Origin: CAVUCH01 sp963739995
Lineage (GTDB): Bacteria; Acidobacteriota; Vicinamibacteria; Vicinamibacterales; JAENWD01
Assembly (NCBI GenBank): GCA_963739995.1
Contig: CAVUCH010000023.1
Coordinates: 1-64,000, forward strand
DNA length: 64,000 nt
Reading direction: 5' to 3'
Shown: in pieces, positions 1 to 7,106 of the stretch
Layout: each line of letters begins with the position of its first letter
Numbering within the stretch: position 1 is the stretch's first letter
Notes under the pieces: generated by a model
What the model was told of the DNA's origin: nothing
The model's database searches: none
Seen by the model: the letters and a program-made list of their open reading frames with translations, nothing else
Program-made: the position numbers and the translations under genes

Positions 1-12
1 CGATGCAACCGA

Positions 13-834
13 TCACCGCCATTCGCCCTGCAGCACAAAAGCCGCCCAGTAGTGCGGCGCCGTCCATCGCTTCTGCTTCCAGATCGTAATTTGCGCTTCA
101 CGCAGCGCCGCGGCCGGCGGTTTGCCGTTCTCGAGCATGCGGCGGTAGAACTGTGTCATTAGTTCGGCGCTGGCCTCATCGTCGACTTTCCAGAGGCTCG
201 CAACCACCCGCGCCGCGCCCGCATAACATGAAGCCGCGCGCCAGCCCCACCAATCCCTCGCCCTTCACGTCTTTTCCAAGTCCGGTATCGCAGGCGCTGA
301 GCACGACCAATTCAGCGGGCAAATCGAGGTTGTAGATGTCGTGGAGCCGTAGGAAGCCGTTCTGCGGCCGCCCGGCCTGATCCACGAGCGAGAGCACGAT
401 GCCGGAGAGTTCGGGATGCTCGCCGTTGAGCAGTCCGTGCGTGGCGAAATGGACGATGCGATACTGGCTGAGTTCCGCACTCATCGCTTTCGCCCGAGTC
501 GCCTCGAAGCCCATCGCGATCATGGCGGCGTCGGCCGGAGCGAGAGCGGTGATCGCTTTCGCTTCCGCGCGCGAGTAGAGCAGACGCGGGAGGCCGAACC
601 CATCGTTGTTGATACCCACGTCTCTCAGAGCCCGGCCCAGGTCCGCCGTCGCCGGGCGACGTGCTCGCTTGGGCGCTGCTTTCCTGACCTCCAACGAGAC
701 GCGTGGGTCGTCCAGCTCGAAGACGGGATCGGCCAGAAGAGCGACAGTCCTCGGCGCCGGACGACTGGCGGCACGGCGGCGGCGAGGGAAGGCCACAGCA
801 CGGAGGCGAGCACGAGGAGCCAGCGCGCGGTCAT
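13..834 (-). pseudogene. CHAT-domain protease, decayed (deletion plus frameshift)
   Basis: The middle reading frame (about 796 to 230) encodes the body of a CHAT (caspase-fold) domain: TVALLADPVFELDDPRV, then HFATHG with the catalytic His, then VVLSACDTG with the catalytic Cys, then GEGLVGLARGFM. The expected continuation (VVASLWKVDDEAS) is in another frame and ends at 13. Removing one A at 225-226 joins the two frames exactly. At the 5' end a signal peptide (MTARWLLVLASVLWPSLAAA, from 834) lies in a third frame and runs straight into the CHAT linker. The TPR region usual between secretion signal and CHAT domain is therefore missing. What remains is a signal peptide, an internal deletion and a frameshifted CHAT domain. 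It starts 20 bp after the esterase stop, so it was probably the second gene of that operon. The 225-226 indel alone could be an assembly error; the deletion could not. Confidence 0.75.
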
Positions 835-853
835 GTGCGTCCTCTCGCGAGCC

Positions 854-2050
854 CTACGGGAAGAGTCTCGGCGCGAAGTCGTTGAGATTCCGTCGCCACG
901 TCTGCCACTCGTGATCGGTGCCGGGCGACTCCTGGTAGACGTGGGCGATGCCAGCCTCCGTCAGCGACGCATGCAGCTTCCGGATGCCGTCGCGCATGCG
1001 CCCTGGCTCGGCTGTCCCGACGCCCAGCCACAGGACGTGCACCTTCTTAGCGAATGCAGCCGGATCGGCCAAGACGGCGTTGTAATCGGTCTTCGGGTCG
1101 AGATCGCGCCCGAGCGTCAGCGTCCCGGCAGCGCCGCTGAATCCGCCGATGTGGGAGAAGAGATCGAGGTGGTTCAAGGTGATGTGGAACGTCTGCATCC
1201 CTCCCATCGACAAGCCGGCCATCGCGCGATGGTCACGGTCCGCCATGCTGCGGAACGTCTTGTCGATGAACGGAATTAGCGCCTCCGTCACGTCGGCCTC
1301 GAACGCCGCCATCATGTCGTGCATCGCCTTCCTGAACTCCGGCGAGCCGAATCCCTTGCCGGCCAAGTCCGGAGCTTGCTGACCCGCCCGGCGGGCGTAG
1401 CCGTACGCCATCACGACGAGCATCGGCTTCGCCTTGCCGCTCGCGATCAGGTTATCGAGGATGAAGTTCGCGTGGCCCTGCCGGATCCAGCCGGTCTCGT
1501 CCTCGCCGCCGCCGTGCTGCAGGTAGAGCACCGGATACCGTTCGGTCCTCTTCTCGTCGTAACCGGGCGGCGCGTAGACGAGCGCGTGGCGCCACGTGCC
1601 GGTCACCTTGGAGAAGTACCAGACCTCGCGGACCTGTCCATGCGGCACGTTTTGGATCGAGTAGTAGGTCGAGCCGGGCTCAGGGACCTCGATGGCGCTC
1701 GCGTACTTGTTGCCACCGAAGAACGCACGGCTGCCGGTGTCAGCCATCTCGACACCATCCACGATCAACGTGTAGTAGTGCAGGCCGGGCACGAGCGGCT
1801 CGGTGATGACGCTCCACACGCCGTCCGGCTGCTTCACCATGTCGATCTTCGGCCCGCTCCAGAAGTTCAGCCGGACCTTCGTGGCATCGGGCGCCTTGAG
1901 TCGGACTTCAACCCGTCCCTTGCGATCGACACGCGGATATTGCGCATCCCACACGTTGGTGGAGGCTGGACAGAAGTCCGTCGCTTCCGGTGCCGAACAG
2001 AGTGCTGGCAGGTACGCGAGCAGCACCAGCGCCACTCCAAGTCGCTTCAT
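854..2050 (-). CDS. Secreted esterase, CE1/esterase-D fold with N-terminal E-set domain
   Basis: An exported alpha/beta-hydrolase of about 398 residues, related to carbohydrate esterase family 1 and enterochelin-esterase-like enzymes (PF00756). The start at 2050 is chosen because it gives a clean signal peptide (MKRLGVALVLLAYLPALC); an upstream in-frame extension to 2158 has none. Residues about 30-130 look like the beta-sandwich often found in front of these esterases (RVEVRLKAPDATKVRLNFW). The catalytic part has YPVLYLQHGGGEDE, the nucleophile elbow GLSMGG and a late His in SPGTDHEWQTW. It probably hydrolyses ester bonds, acetyl or feruloyl, on polysaccharides or small esters; the substrate cannot be read from sequence. 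The broken CHAT gene follows 20 bp downstream. Confidence 0.85.
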   Translation of the reverse strand: MKRLGVALVLLAYLPALCSAPEATDFCPASTNVWDAQYPRVDRKGRVEVRLKAPDATKVRLNFWSGPKIDMVKQPDGVWSVITEPLVPGLHYYTLIVDGVEMADTGSRAFFGGNKYASAIEVPEPGSTYYSIQNVPHGQVREVWYFSKVTGTWRHALVYAPPGYDEKRTERYPVLYLQHGGGEDETGWIRQGHANFILDNLIASGKAKPMLVVMAYGYARRAGQQAPDLAGKGFGSPEFRKAMHDMMAAFEADVTEALIPFIDKTFRSMADRDHRAMAGLSMGGMQTFHITLNHLDLFSHIGGFSGAAGTLTLGRDLDPKTDYNAVLADPAAFAKKVHVLWLGVGTAEPGRMRDGIRKLHASLTEAGIAHVYQESPGTDHEWQTWRRNLNDFAPRLFP

Positions 2051-2215
2051 CCGTCCTCCTCGGCATGGACGGCGAGCCCTCCAGCGCACCCAGTCGAGTG
2101 CGGGCCTGGAGTCTCGCCTCGCGGGTGCAGTGTAAGCGTTCTCAGTTGGGTTCGCCATATACGCGGTCCGCGGTAGCGCTGGTGTTCGGCGACAGCACCG
2201 AACCAGTCATCAATC

Positions 2216-2722
2216 ATGGGATACAACGGCAGGCAGCCGCGGACCGTCGTTGGACCCGGCTCCACGTGGGGTGGCCGGCTCTCGCGGGATGGTAAGTGGT
2301 TGGCGTACTACGTCCTCGATTCAGGCACGATTGAAATGTATGTGACACCTTTTCCCGAAAGGGGGTTCGCGCTGGTCGATCGCGGAGGGCACGGATCCGG
2401 CGTGGGGGCCCGACGGCAACGAGATCTACTACCGTAGCGGTCCGCGCCTCATGGCCGCTCGCCTGGACAAAACGTCAGGGTGAAGGTCTCGTCGAGCCGG
2501 ATCATGGTTGATCCATTCTTACCGCCCTTGTACGACGACTACGACATGCATCCTGACGGCCGCACGCTCGTAATGGTGCGTCCCGCCAATAGCACCCAGG
2601 GAAGTTTTACCGTGGAGCTCTTTCACAAGCTGGAAGCCAGTGAGGTGGCCGGCGGCGTCGAAACGCACGACATCTTCGGCTCATTCCACGGAACCATTGC
2701 TTCCCGGGGCGCGGCTAAATGA
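2216..2722 (+). pseudogene. Relic of a PD40/TolB-propeller Ser/Thr kinase C-terminus
   Basis: Three frames carry consecutive pieces of one PD40 (WD40-like) propeller. The first holds RLSRDGKWLAYYVLDSG followed by IEMYVTPFPE. The second, from about 2371, holds WSIAEGTDPAWGPDGNEIYY and LMAARLDK. The third, from about 2480, holds SSSRIMVDPFLPP and YDMHPDGRTLVMVRPA. This order is the usual C-terminal end of acidobacterial kinase-propeller proteins. No kinase domain is present and at least two frameshifts separate the pieces, so it is a degraded 3' fragment. An intact member of the family lies at 7107-9842. Confidence 0.7.
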
Positions 2723-2842
2723 GAAGACTGAACTCGCGCACGCGAAGCGATGGGCGGCAGGGGTATCTGACCCGCGAGCTCCCCCAGGATGGAGACACTC
2801 CGTTGGTAGACTGAGCCGCTCAGGAGCAGTCCACGGGGCGTC

Positions 2843-2985
2843 GAACTTCAGCGAGAGCAGATAGTTGGGATTCCCCGCGACGCCGAGCGCGGGTGCCTGT
2901 CGCTGACCTGCTGCGGAAGCACGGAATCAGCCGGCCGACGCCCTTCAAGTGGCGGAGCAAGTACGGCGGTGTGCGCGGCGTCAAC
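2843..2985 (+). mobile_element. IS3-family transposase OrfA relic
   Basis: Two frames together spell the N-terminal helix-turn-helix of an IS3-type OrfA (helix_turn_helix/HTH_8 class): FSE, EQIVGIPRDAERG, then after a frame change PVADLLRKHGISRPTPFKW and RSKYGGV. The family consensus recalled here is EEQIVGILREAEAG then PVADLCRKHGIS and FYKWRSKYGG. There is no OrfB and no visible terminal inverted repeat, so only about 140 bp of the element remain. It sits between the PD40 relic and the M28 peptidase, in a stretch without any intact gene. Confidence 0.65.
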
Positions 2986-3175
2986 TACTCTTGCCGGCCG
3001 GCAGATCTCCTAATTGTCGCCGCGCGGCGGCGCGACCGTGTCGGACGCTACCTTCGCTGTCCTGGAACGCGTCCGCGCGCCACCCTACCGAGCGTTCGTT
3101 TGTCGATCTCACCGCAGCTGGCTGCGGCATGCGGTCCTCGGGAGTGGATTCGACCTGGCGCACCAGCGTCGGCCA

Positions 3176-4759
3176 CTACCTGCCGTCGGACGCAGTGTAG
3201 CGAAACCGCGGAGGCACGGGCGTCGAGGCGAGCGCGCGTACGGCGTCCACGGTCAGGCGGACGGTGCGCGTCATCTTGTCGAAGTCGATGCGATCGACGG
3301 TGTCCACGGGCTCGTGATAGCCGGGGTGGAAGCCGCCGAACAACCAGATCGCCGGGATCCCCTTCTGGAGGAACGGCAGGTGGTCACAGCGGAACAACGC
3401 CCGCATCGACGAGTCGCGGTCGAACTTGTCGCTGAGCGCCAGCCCGGCGGCCCCGGCGGCCTCGCGCCGCACCAGGCTGGCCAGATCCGGACTGTAGACC
3501 GCACCGACCATGTTCAGCTGATCGGAGCGGCCGGCGGTGATCTCGTAAGCGCCCGCGCTCTCCGGCGTGTGCTCTTCGCGGCGACCGATCATGTCGAGGT
3601 TGAGCACGGCGCGCGTGGTCGCCAGCGGGCGCAGCGGCCTGGCCACGTAGTGATACGACCCGAGCATCAGCTGCTCTTCCGACCCGAATGACACGAAGAG
3701 GACGCTGCGGGCGAGACGCGTGCCGGCGAGCAGGCGCGCCACCTCCAGCATCGCCACGGTTCCCGACCCGTTGTCGTTGGCACCCGGGTAGAGCATGCCG
3801 TCCTGCACGCCGAGGTGGTCGTAGTGCGACGTCACGAGGATCGTCTCGTCGCCCAGTCGCGGGTCGCTGCCGGGGAGCAGTCCGGCCACGTTCCATGACG
3901 CCTGGACCGGCCCGCCATCGTTGACCGCCTCGATCCGGACGGTGACGTCCTTCAACGGGCGCGAGGCCGGCCGCATCGAAACGTCGATGTTCCGCTGCAG
4001 GTCAGCGGGCGTCCGTCCCGTCCCCTTCAGCAGCACGACGGCCGCCTCGGGAGGAATCGTGATGCGGGGAATGCGCAACTCGCCCTGCACGAGCGCCTGG
4101 GGTGGCGCGTTGGCGCGGCCCGGAGCACGCGGCATCGTGCGATGGCCATTGACCGGTTCGGTGACCACCAACAGCGCGGCGGCCCCGTGCCGCTGGGCCG
4201 TCGACGTCTTCTGCCAGGCGTTCGCGTGCAGGGTGAAGCCGGTGCCGTGGAACGGCGCGTCGGGATCGTCTTCACGCGGCTCGTGATCGAAGACCAGGAC
4301 CGCCTTGCCCCGCACGTCCACGCCGGCATAGTCGTCGTAGCCGAACTCCGGTGCAGTGATGCCGTAGCCGCCGAAGACGACGTCGAGCGCCAGCTCGATC
4401 CTGGACGCGGGATCCGGAAAGGCGACGGCCTGCGGCGCGAAGCGCTCGTCCTCGCCGGAGCGACGCACCGCGACCACGGCCCGGTCACGCTCCAGGCGCA
4501 GTCGCTGCAGGTCGAACGGCTGAAGGTAGGAGTCACCGTTCGCCGGCCGCAGCCTCGACTTCGCGAAATCGCCGGCGATGAACCGCGCTGCGGCCTCGGC
4601 CCCAGGCGTCAGGCTAGCTCGCCCCTCGAGCGGCGCCGAGGTCAGGAACTCCAGATCCGCGCGCAGGCGCTCGCGGCTGACCTCCGGCGCGGCCTGGTGG
4701 GCCAGAGACGGCGCGAAGGCACACGCCACGAGCAGCGCCACGAGGCATCGGGTCCACAC
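3176..4759 (-). CDS. Secreted M28-family zinc aminopeptidase
   Basis: A 527-residue exported peptidase of family M28 (aminopeptidase Y/S type, two zinc ions). The start is a GTG at 4759, giving the signal peptide WTRCLVALLVACAFAPSLA. A PA (protease-associated) insert is likely at residues about 120-250. The catalytic domain shows the zinc ligands in order: TSHYDHLG, YPGANDNGSG, SFGSEEQLMLGS (general base plus ligand Glu), VLNLDMIGR and a late His in FHPGYHEPVDTVDRIDF. It should release N-terminal residues from peptides in the periplasm or outside the cell. The aldo/keto reductase gene lies upstream on the same strand with a 54-bp gap, so co-transcription is possible. All recognisable metal ligands are present. 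Confidence 0.9.
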   Translation of the reverse strand: MWTRCLVALLVACAFAPSLAHQAAPEVSRERLRADLEFLTSAPLEGRASLTPGAEAAARFIAGDFAKSRLRPANGDSYLQPFDLQRLRLERDRAVVAVRRSGEDERFAPQAVAFPDPASRIELALDVVFGGYGITAPEFGYDDYAGVDVRGKAVLVFDHEPREDDPDAPFHGTGFTLHANAWQKTSTAQRHGAAALLVVTEPVNGHRTMPRAPGRANAPPQALVQGELRIPRITIPPEAAVVLLKGTGRTPADLQRNIDVSMRPASRPLKDVTVRIEAVNDGGPVQASWNVAGLLPGSDPRLGDETILVTSHYDHLGVQDGMLYPGANDNGSGTVAMLEVARLLAGTRLARSVLFVSFGSEEQLMLGSYHYVARPLRPLATTRAVLNLDMIGRREEHTPESAGAYEITAGRSDQLNMVGAVYSPDLASLVRREAAGAAGLALSDKFDRDSSMRALFRCDHLPFLQKGIPAIWLFGGFHPGYHEPVDTVDRIDFDKMTRTVRLTVDAVRALASTPVPPRFRYTASDGR

Positions 4760-4813
4760 GCGAGCGGTCTCCTGCGTGACAGCAACGCCTACTGGCGCGC
4801 CACGCTGTCGCCG

Positions 4814-5704
4814 CTAGGCGAGAGCGAGATTCAGGTTCTCGATCGCTTCGTCGATCTCGGCAGGGGCCTTGTAACCGACGGTGACGCAATCGACACCCGC
4901 ATTGCGGAACGCGAACCGCATCGCCTTCCGCCTGTCCTCGCGATCGAACGTGCCCTCGCCCGCCAGCTTCATGGAGATCACGCCCATGCCCTGCTTGCGC
5001 ACCTCCTGGACGCGGGAAACGACTTCCGGCACGTTGCCGAGCCCCTGAGTGTTGTAGTCCTCGGCGTCCATGGCCTTGCCGGTGTGGTTCACGCGAATCA
5101 TCGCGACCTGGAGCCAGTCGTTGCCGGGAACCCGGCGCAGGGCCGGTAGGCCGTGAACGGACGCGCCGTGGCCGAGCACGACCTTGCGTGACTGGACCTC
5201 GAGGATCGCGTCCTGCCAGCGCGCCGTGTCGGCGGGCCACGACGCCGTGTGCTGCCAGTGCAGCAGCATGATGTCGAAGTACTCCGTGTTGGCGAGGGTG
5301 CGGAGCTCGTCAAACTTCTTCTGCGGATCGACGCCGTCCTTGGTCGTCACCTTCGACATGATCTGGTAGCTGTCGCGTGGGATGCCCTTCAGGGCGACAC
5401 CGAGCATCTTGTGCATCTCGCCGTACGACTCCGCCGTTTCGAAGAAGCGGATGCCGCTGTCGTAGGCGTGGCGCACCAGCCGCGTGAAGCCCTCCTGCCC
5501 GAGCTCGCGCTGGACCTTGCCGCTGATGCTGCCCGTGCCGAAGGCGAGCCGGCTGACCTTCACGCCCGACCGGCCGAGCGTGACCAGATCGGTCGCCTTC
5601 CCGCGCTGCGCGCCGAGGGGAAGAGCGCCGGAGATGGCCAGCGTTCCCGCGGCCAGGCCGGTCTTGAGGAATTCGCGTCGCGTGCGTCGACTGCAAGGCG
5701 GCAT
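4814..5704 (-). CDS. Tat-exported aldo/keto reductase
   Basis: A 296-residue NAD(P)H-type aldo/keto reductase with a twin-arginine leader (TRREFLKTGLAAG). The start at 5704 is preferred over 5755 because GGAGG sits about 8 nt before it. The barrel is complete: VTLGRSGVKVSRLAFGTG, FFETAESYGEMHKMLG, SKVTTK, DIMLLHWQHT and a C-terminal cofactor segment. Of the usual Asp-Tyr-Lys-His tetrad, Tyr, Lys and His are in place, but the first Asp of F-D-T-A is Glu here (FETAESYG). A C-terminal Fe-S cluster motif seen in some Tat-type relatives is absent. The substrate is unknown. It is divergent from the HU gene, with 324 bp between the two starts. Confidence 0.85.
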   Translation of the reverse strand: MPPCSRRTRREFLKTGLAAGTLAISGALPLGAQRGKATDLVTLGRSGVKVSRLAFGTGSISGKVQRELGQEGFTRLVRHAYDSGIRFFETAESYGEMHKMLGVALKGIPRDSYQIMSKVTTKDGVDPQKKFDELRTLANTEYFDIMLLHWQHTASWPADTARWQDAILEVQSRKVVLGHGASVHGLPALRRVPGNDWLQVAMIRVNHTGKAMDAEDYNTQGLGNVPEVVSRVQEVRKQGMGVISMKLAGEGTFDREDRRKAMRFAFRNAGVDCVTVGYKAPAEIDEAIENLNLALA

Positions 5705-5900
5705 GGCGTCGTCCTCCGCGTATGAGTAGGGCGAGATAGTATCAGCACCTCGCATCGCTCGCGGAAAGGGATAATGCCAGGGTCCGGCTTGGACGTCTGG
5801 GCGGCAGATATGGCAGAGACGAGTTGGCAGGAAGGTGGGCTTCTCCGCCCGACGTCACGCGGCCCCATCGCATCCGCGCTCGTCCTGGCCACCACATCTG

Positions 5901-5906
5901 TATAAT
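5901..5906 (+). promoter_or_regulatory. Candidate -10 box for the HU gene
   Basis: A perfect TATAAT preceded by TG lies in the divergent interval between the aldo/keto reductase and HU. No good -35 hexamer is seen 17 bp upstream. Transcription from here would leave a leader of roughly 115 nt before the HU start. The rest of the 5705-6028 interval shows no gene. Confidence 0.4.
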
Positions 5907-6028
5907 GGCTCCGCCCGCACGACTGACGTGCTCACGCCACGAGGAACTCGGTTCTGGCCGGATGGACGCACGTGGGCGCCGCACCCACCGTTTGCCAGCA
6001 AGCCCCGGAAGGACAAAGGACGAAGAAG

Positions 6029-6325
6029 ATGCTGTCGAAGACGCAACTGATCGAGAAGCTGGTCGCGAGCTCTGATGGGCTGAGCAAGAAAGGCGTGAAG
6101 GACCTCCTGCAGGGGCTTGCCGACATAGCACACAAGGAGCTCAAGAAGTCCGGGGCGTTCGTCGTCCCTGGCCTCGCGAAGTTCGTCGTGGTCAAGAAGC
6201 CGGCGACCAAGGCGAGGAAGGGCATCAATCCCTTCACGAAGGAGCCGACGGTGTTCAAGGCCAAGCCGGCGCGCAAGGTGCTCAAGATCCGGGCGGTCAA
6301 GGCCGCCAAGGACGCGCTCCTCTAG
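6029..6325 (+). CDS. HU-family DNA-binding protein
   Basis: A 98-residue histone-like protein of the HU/IHF fold. The start at 6029 is supported by AAAGGA about 9 nt upstream and by alignment of the first helix (LSKTQLIEKLVASS). It has the expected helical dimerisation part (KKGVKDLLQGLADIAHKELK), the beta region FVVPGLAKFVVVKKPATKAR, an arm beginning at GINPFTKEP, and a lysine-rich C-terminal tail (KPARKVLKIRAVKAAKDALL). The N-terminal GLSK and the long basic tail fit the HU-like proteins common in Acidobacteria and related phyla. It is monocistronic, with relics and repeats downstream. Confidence 0.9.
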   Translation: MLSKTQLIEKLVASSDGLSKKGVKDLLQGLADIAHKELKKSGAFVVPGLAKFVVVKKPATKARKGINPFTKEPTVFKAKPARKVLKIRAVKAAKDALL

Positions 6326-6791
6326 TTCGTGCCGGCACAGGCCGCGTTCCGCTGCACGCAGGTGGGCTCGTCCCACTTGCGTGCGGCAACCGATAGCGAC
6401 CGCCTGACTCAGGCGATCCCCTGCCCTCGAAATGTCCGGGCGCGCCGTGCGCTCTAGAAACATCCCCTCGATGCCCTCGACTATCGGCGCCACCCGAGGC
6501 GCCAGAAGCGCGCCTCGTCGCGGAGCGTGGGCTCTCGTCGCCGATGCCGGCACGCCCCGGCCGATCCGCCACGACCGACGAATGGCCAGGTTCACTGCCT
6601 GCATGGTCCGCCCGCCTCCCAGTTCCCCCGCGTGATCTCCAGGGCCACAGCCAGGACGTCCGCGAACGTCGGCGTCGCCGCAGAACGTCGACTCGCTGCT
6701 GCCGCGGAAGCTACCCAGTTGGCTTGCAAGGTTTTCAGTGCAACGCGCGTTCAGGAAGTAGGGCCGTGAGCCAAGACGGTGGAGGTGTGAT

Positions 6792-6818
6792 TGGCGGAGA
6801 GGGTGGGATTCGAACCCA
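6792..6818 (-). repeat. 27-bp copy of the tRNA-Ser 3' end (att-like)
   Basis: On the minus strand this reads as the T arm, acceptor 3' strand and CCA of a tRNA and is identical over 27 nt to the end of the intact tRNA-Ser at 11922-11948, in the same orientation. The matching 5' acceptor strand (GGAGAGG) is not found within 100 bp, so no complete tRNA is present. Next to it is a perfect inverted repeat (GAATCTGTAA, then C, then TTACAGATTC, minus strand). The intact tRNA plus a distal 3' copy is the pattern left by integration at a tRNA gene. Confidence 0.65.
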
Positions 6819-6921
6819 ACAGGACTGTTTAGAATCTGTAAGTTACAGATTCCACAATGCCCGGCTTGCCGTGAACGCCGCGATGCCGTGGCGCCTTGCA
6901 CGCTGTTGCACGCTGAACGAG

Positions 6922-7002
6922 TTGGGCCGTGGCGTAGCGCTCGAAGAGCGCGTGCTCGGTCCCTGCGTCGAGCGCAGCGGTCGGTTCATCCAGGAGGAGC
7001 AG
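6922..7002 (-). pseudogene. Relic of an ABC-transporter ATPase (Walker B/D-loop)
   Basis: One minus-strand frame reads LLLLDEPTAALDAGTEH then ALFERYATAQ, which is the Walker B and D-loop segment of an ABC exporter ATPase. It is preceded by a stop codon and no Walker A or signature motif is recognisable, so only about 27 codons remain. The rest of 6326-7106 contains no gene that I can recognise. Confidence 0.55.
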
Positions 7003-7106
7003 TCAGCGGCTCGTCCGGATGAACCCCCGCCGGCGCCGTTACCATCTCCCACACTGCCGTTCACAACCCAGGTGAGCGCCAGGTCACAACTCCAGATGAA
7101 GGCCTC

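Noticed and set aside
6792..6890. Possible second tRNA on the minus strand
   Set aside because: T arm and acceptor 3' half are present but there is no 5' acceptor strand, D arm or valid anticodon loop (no U33).
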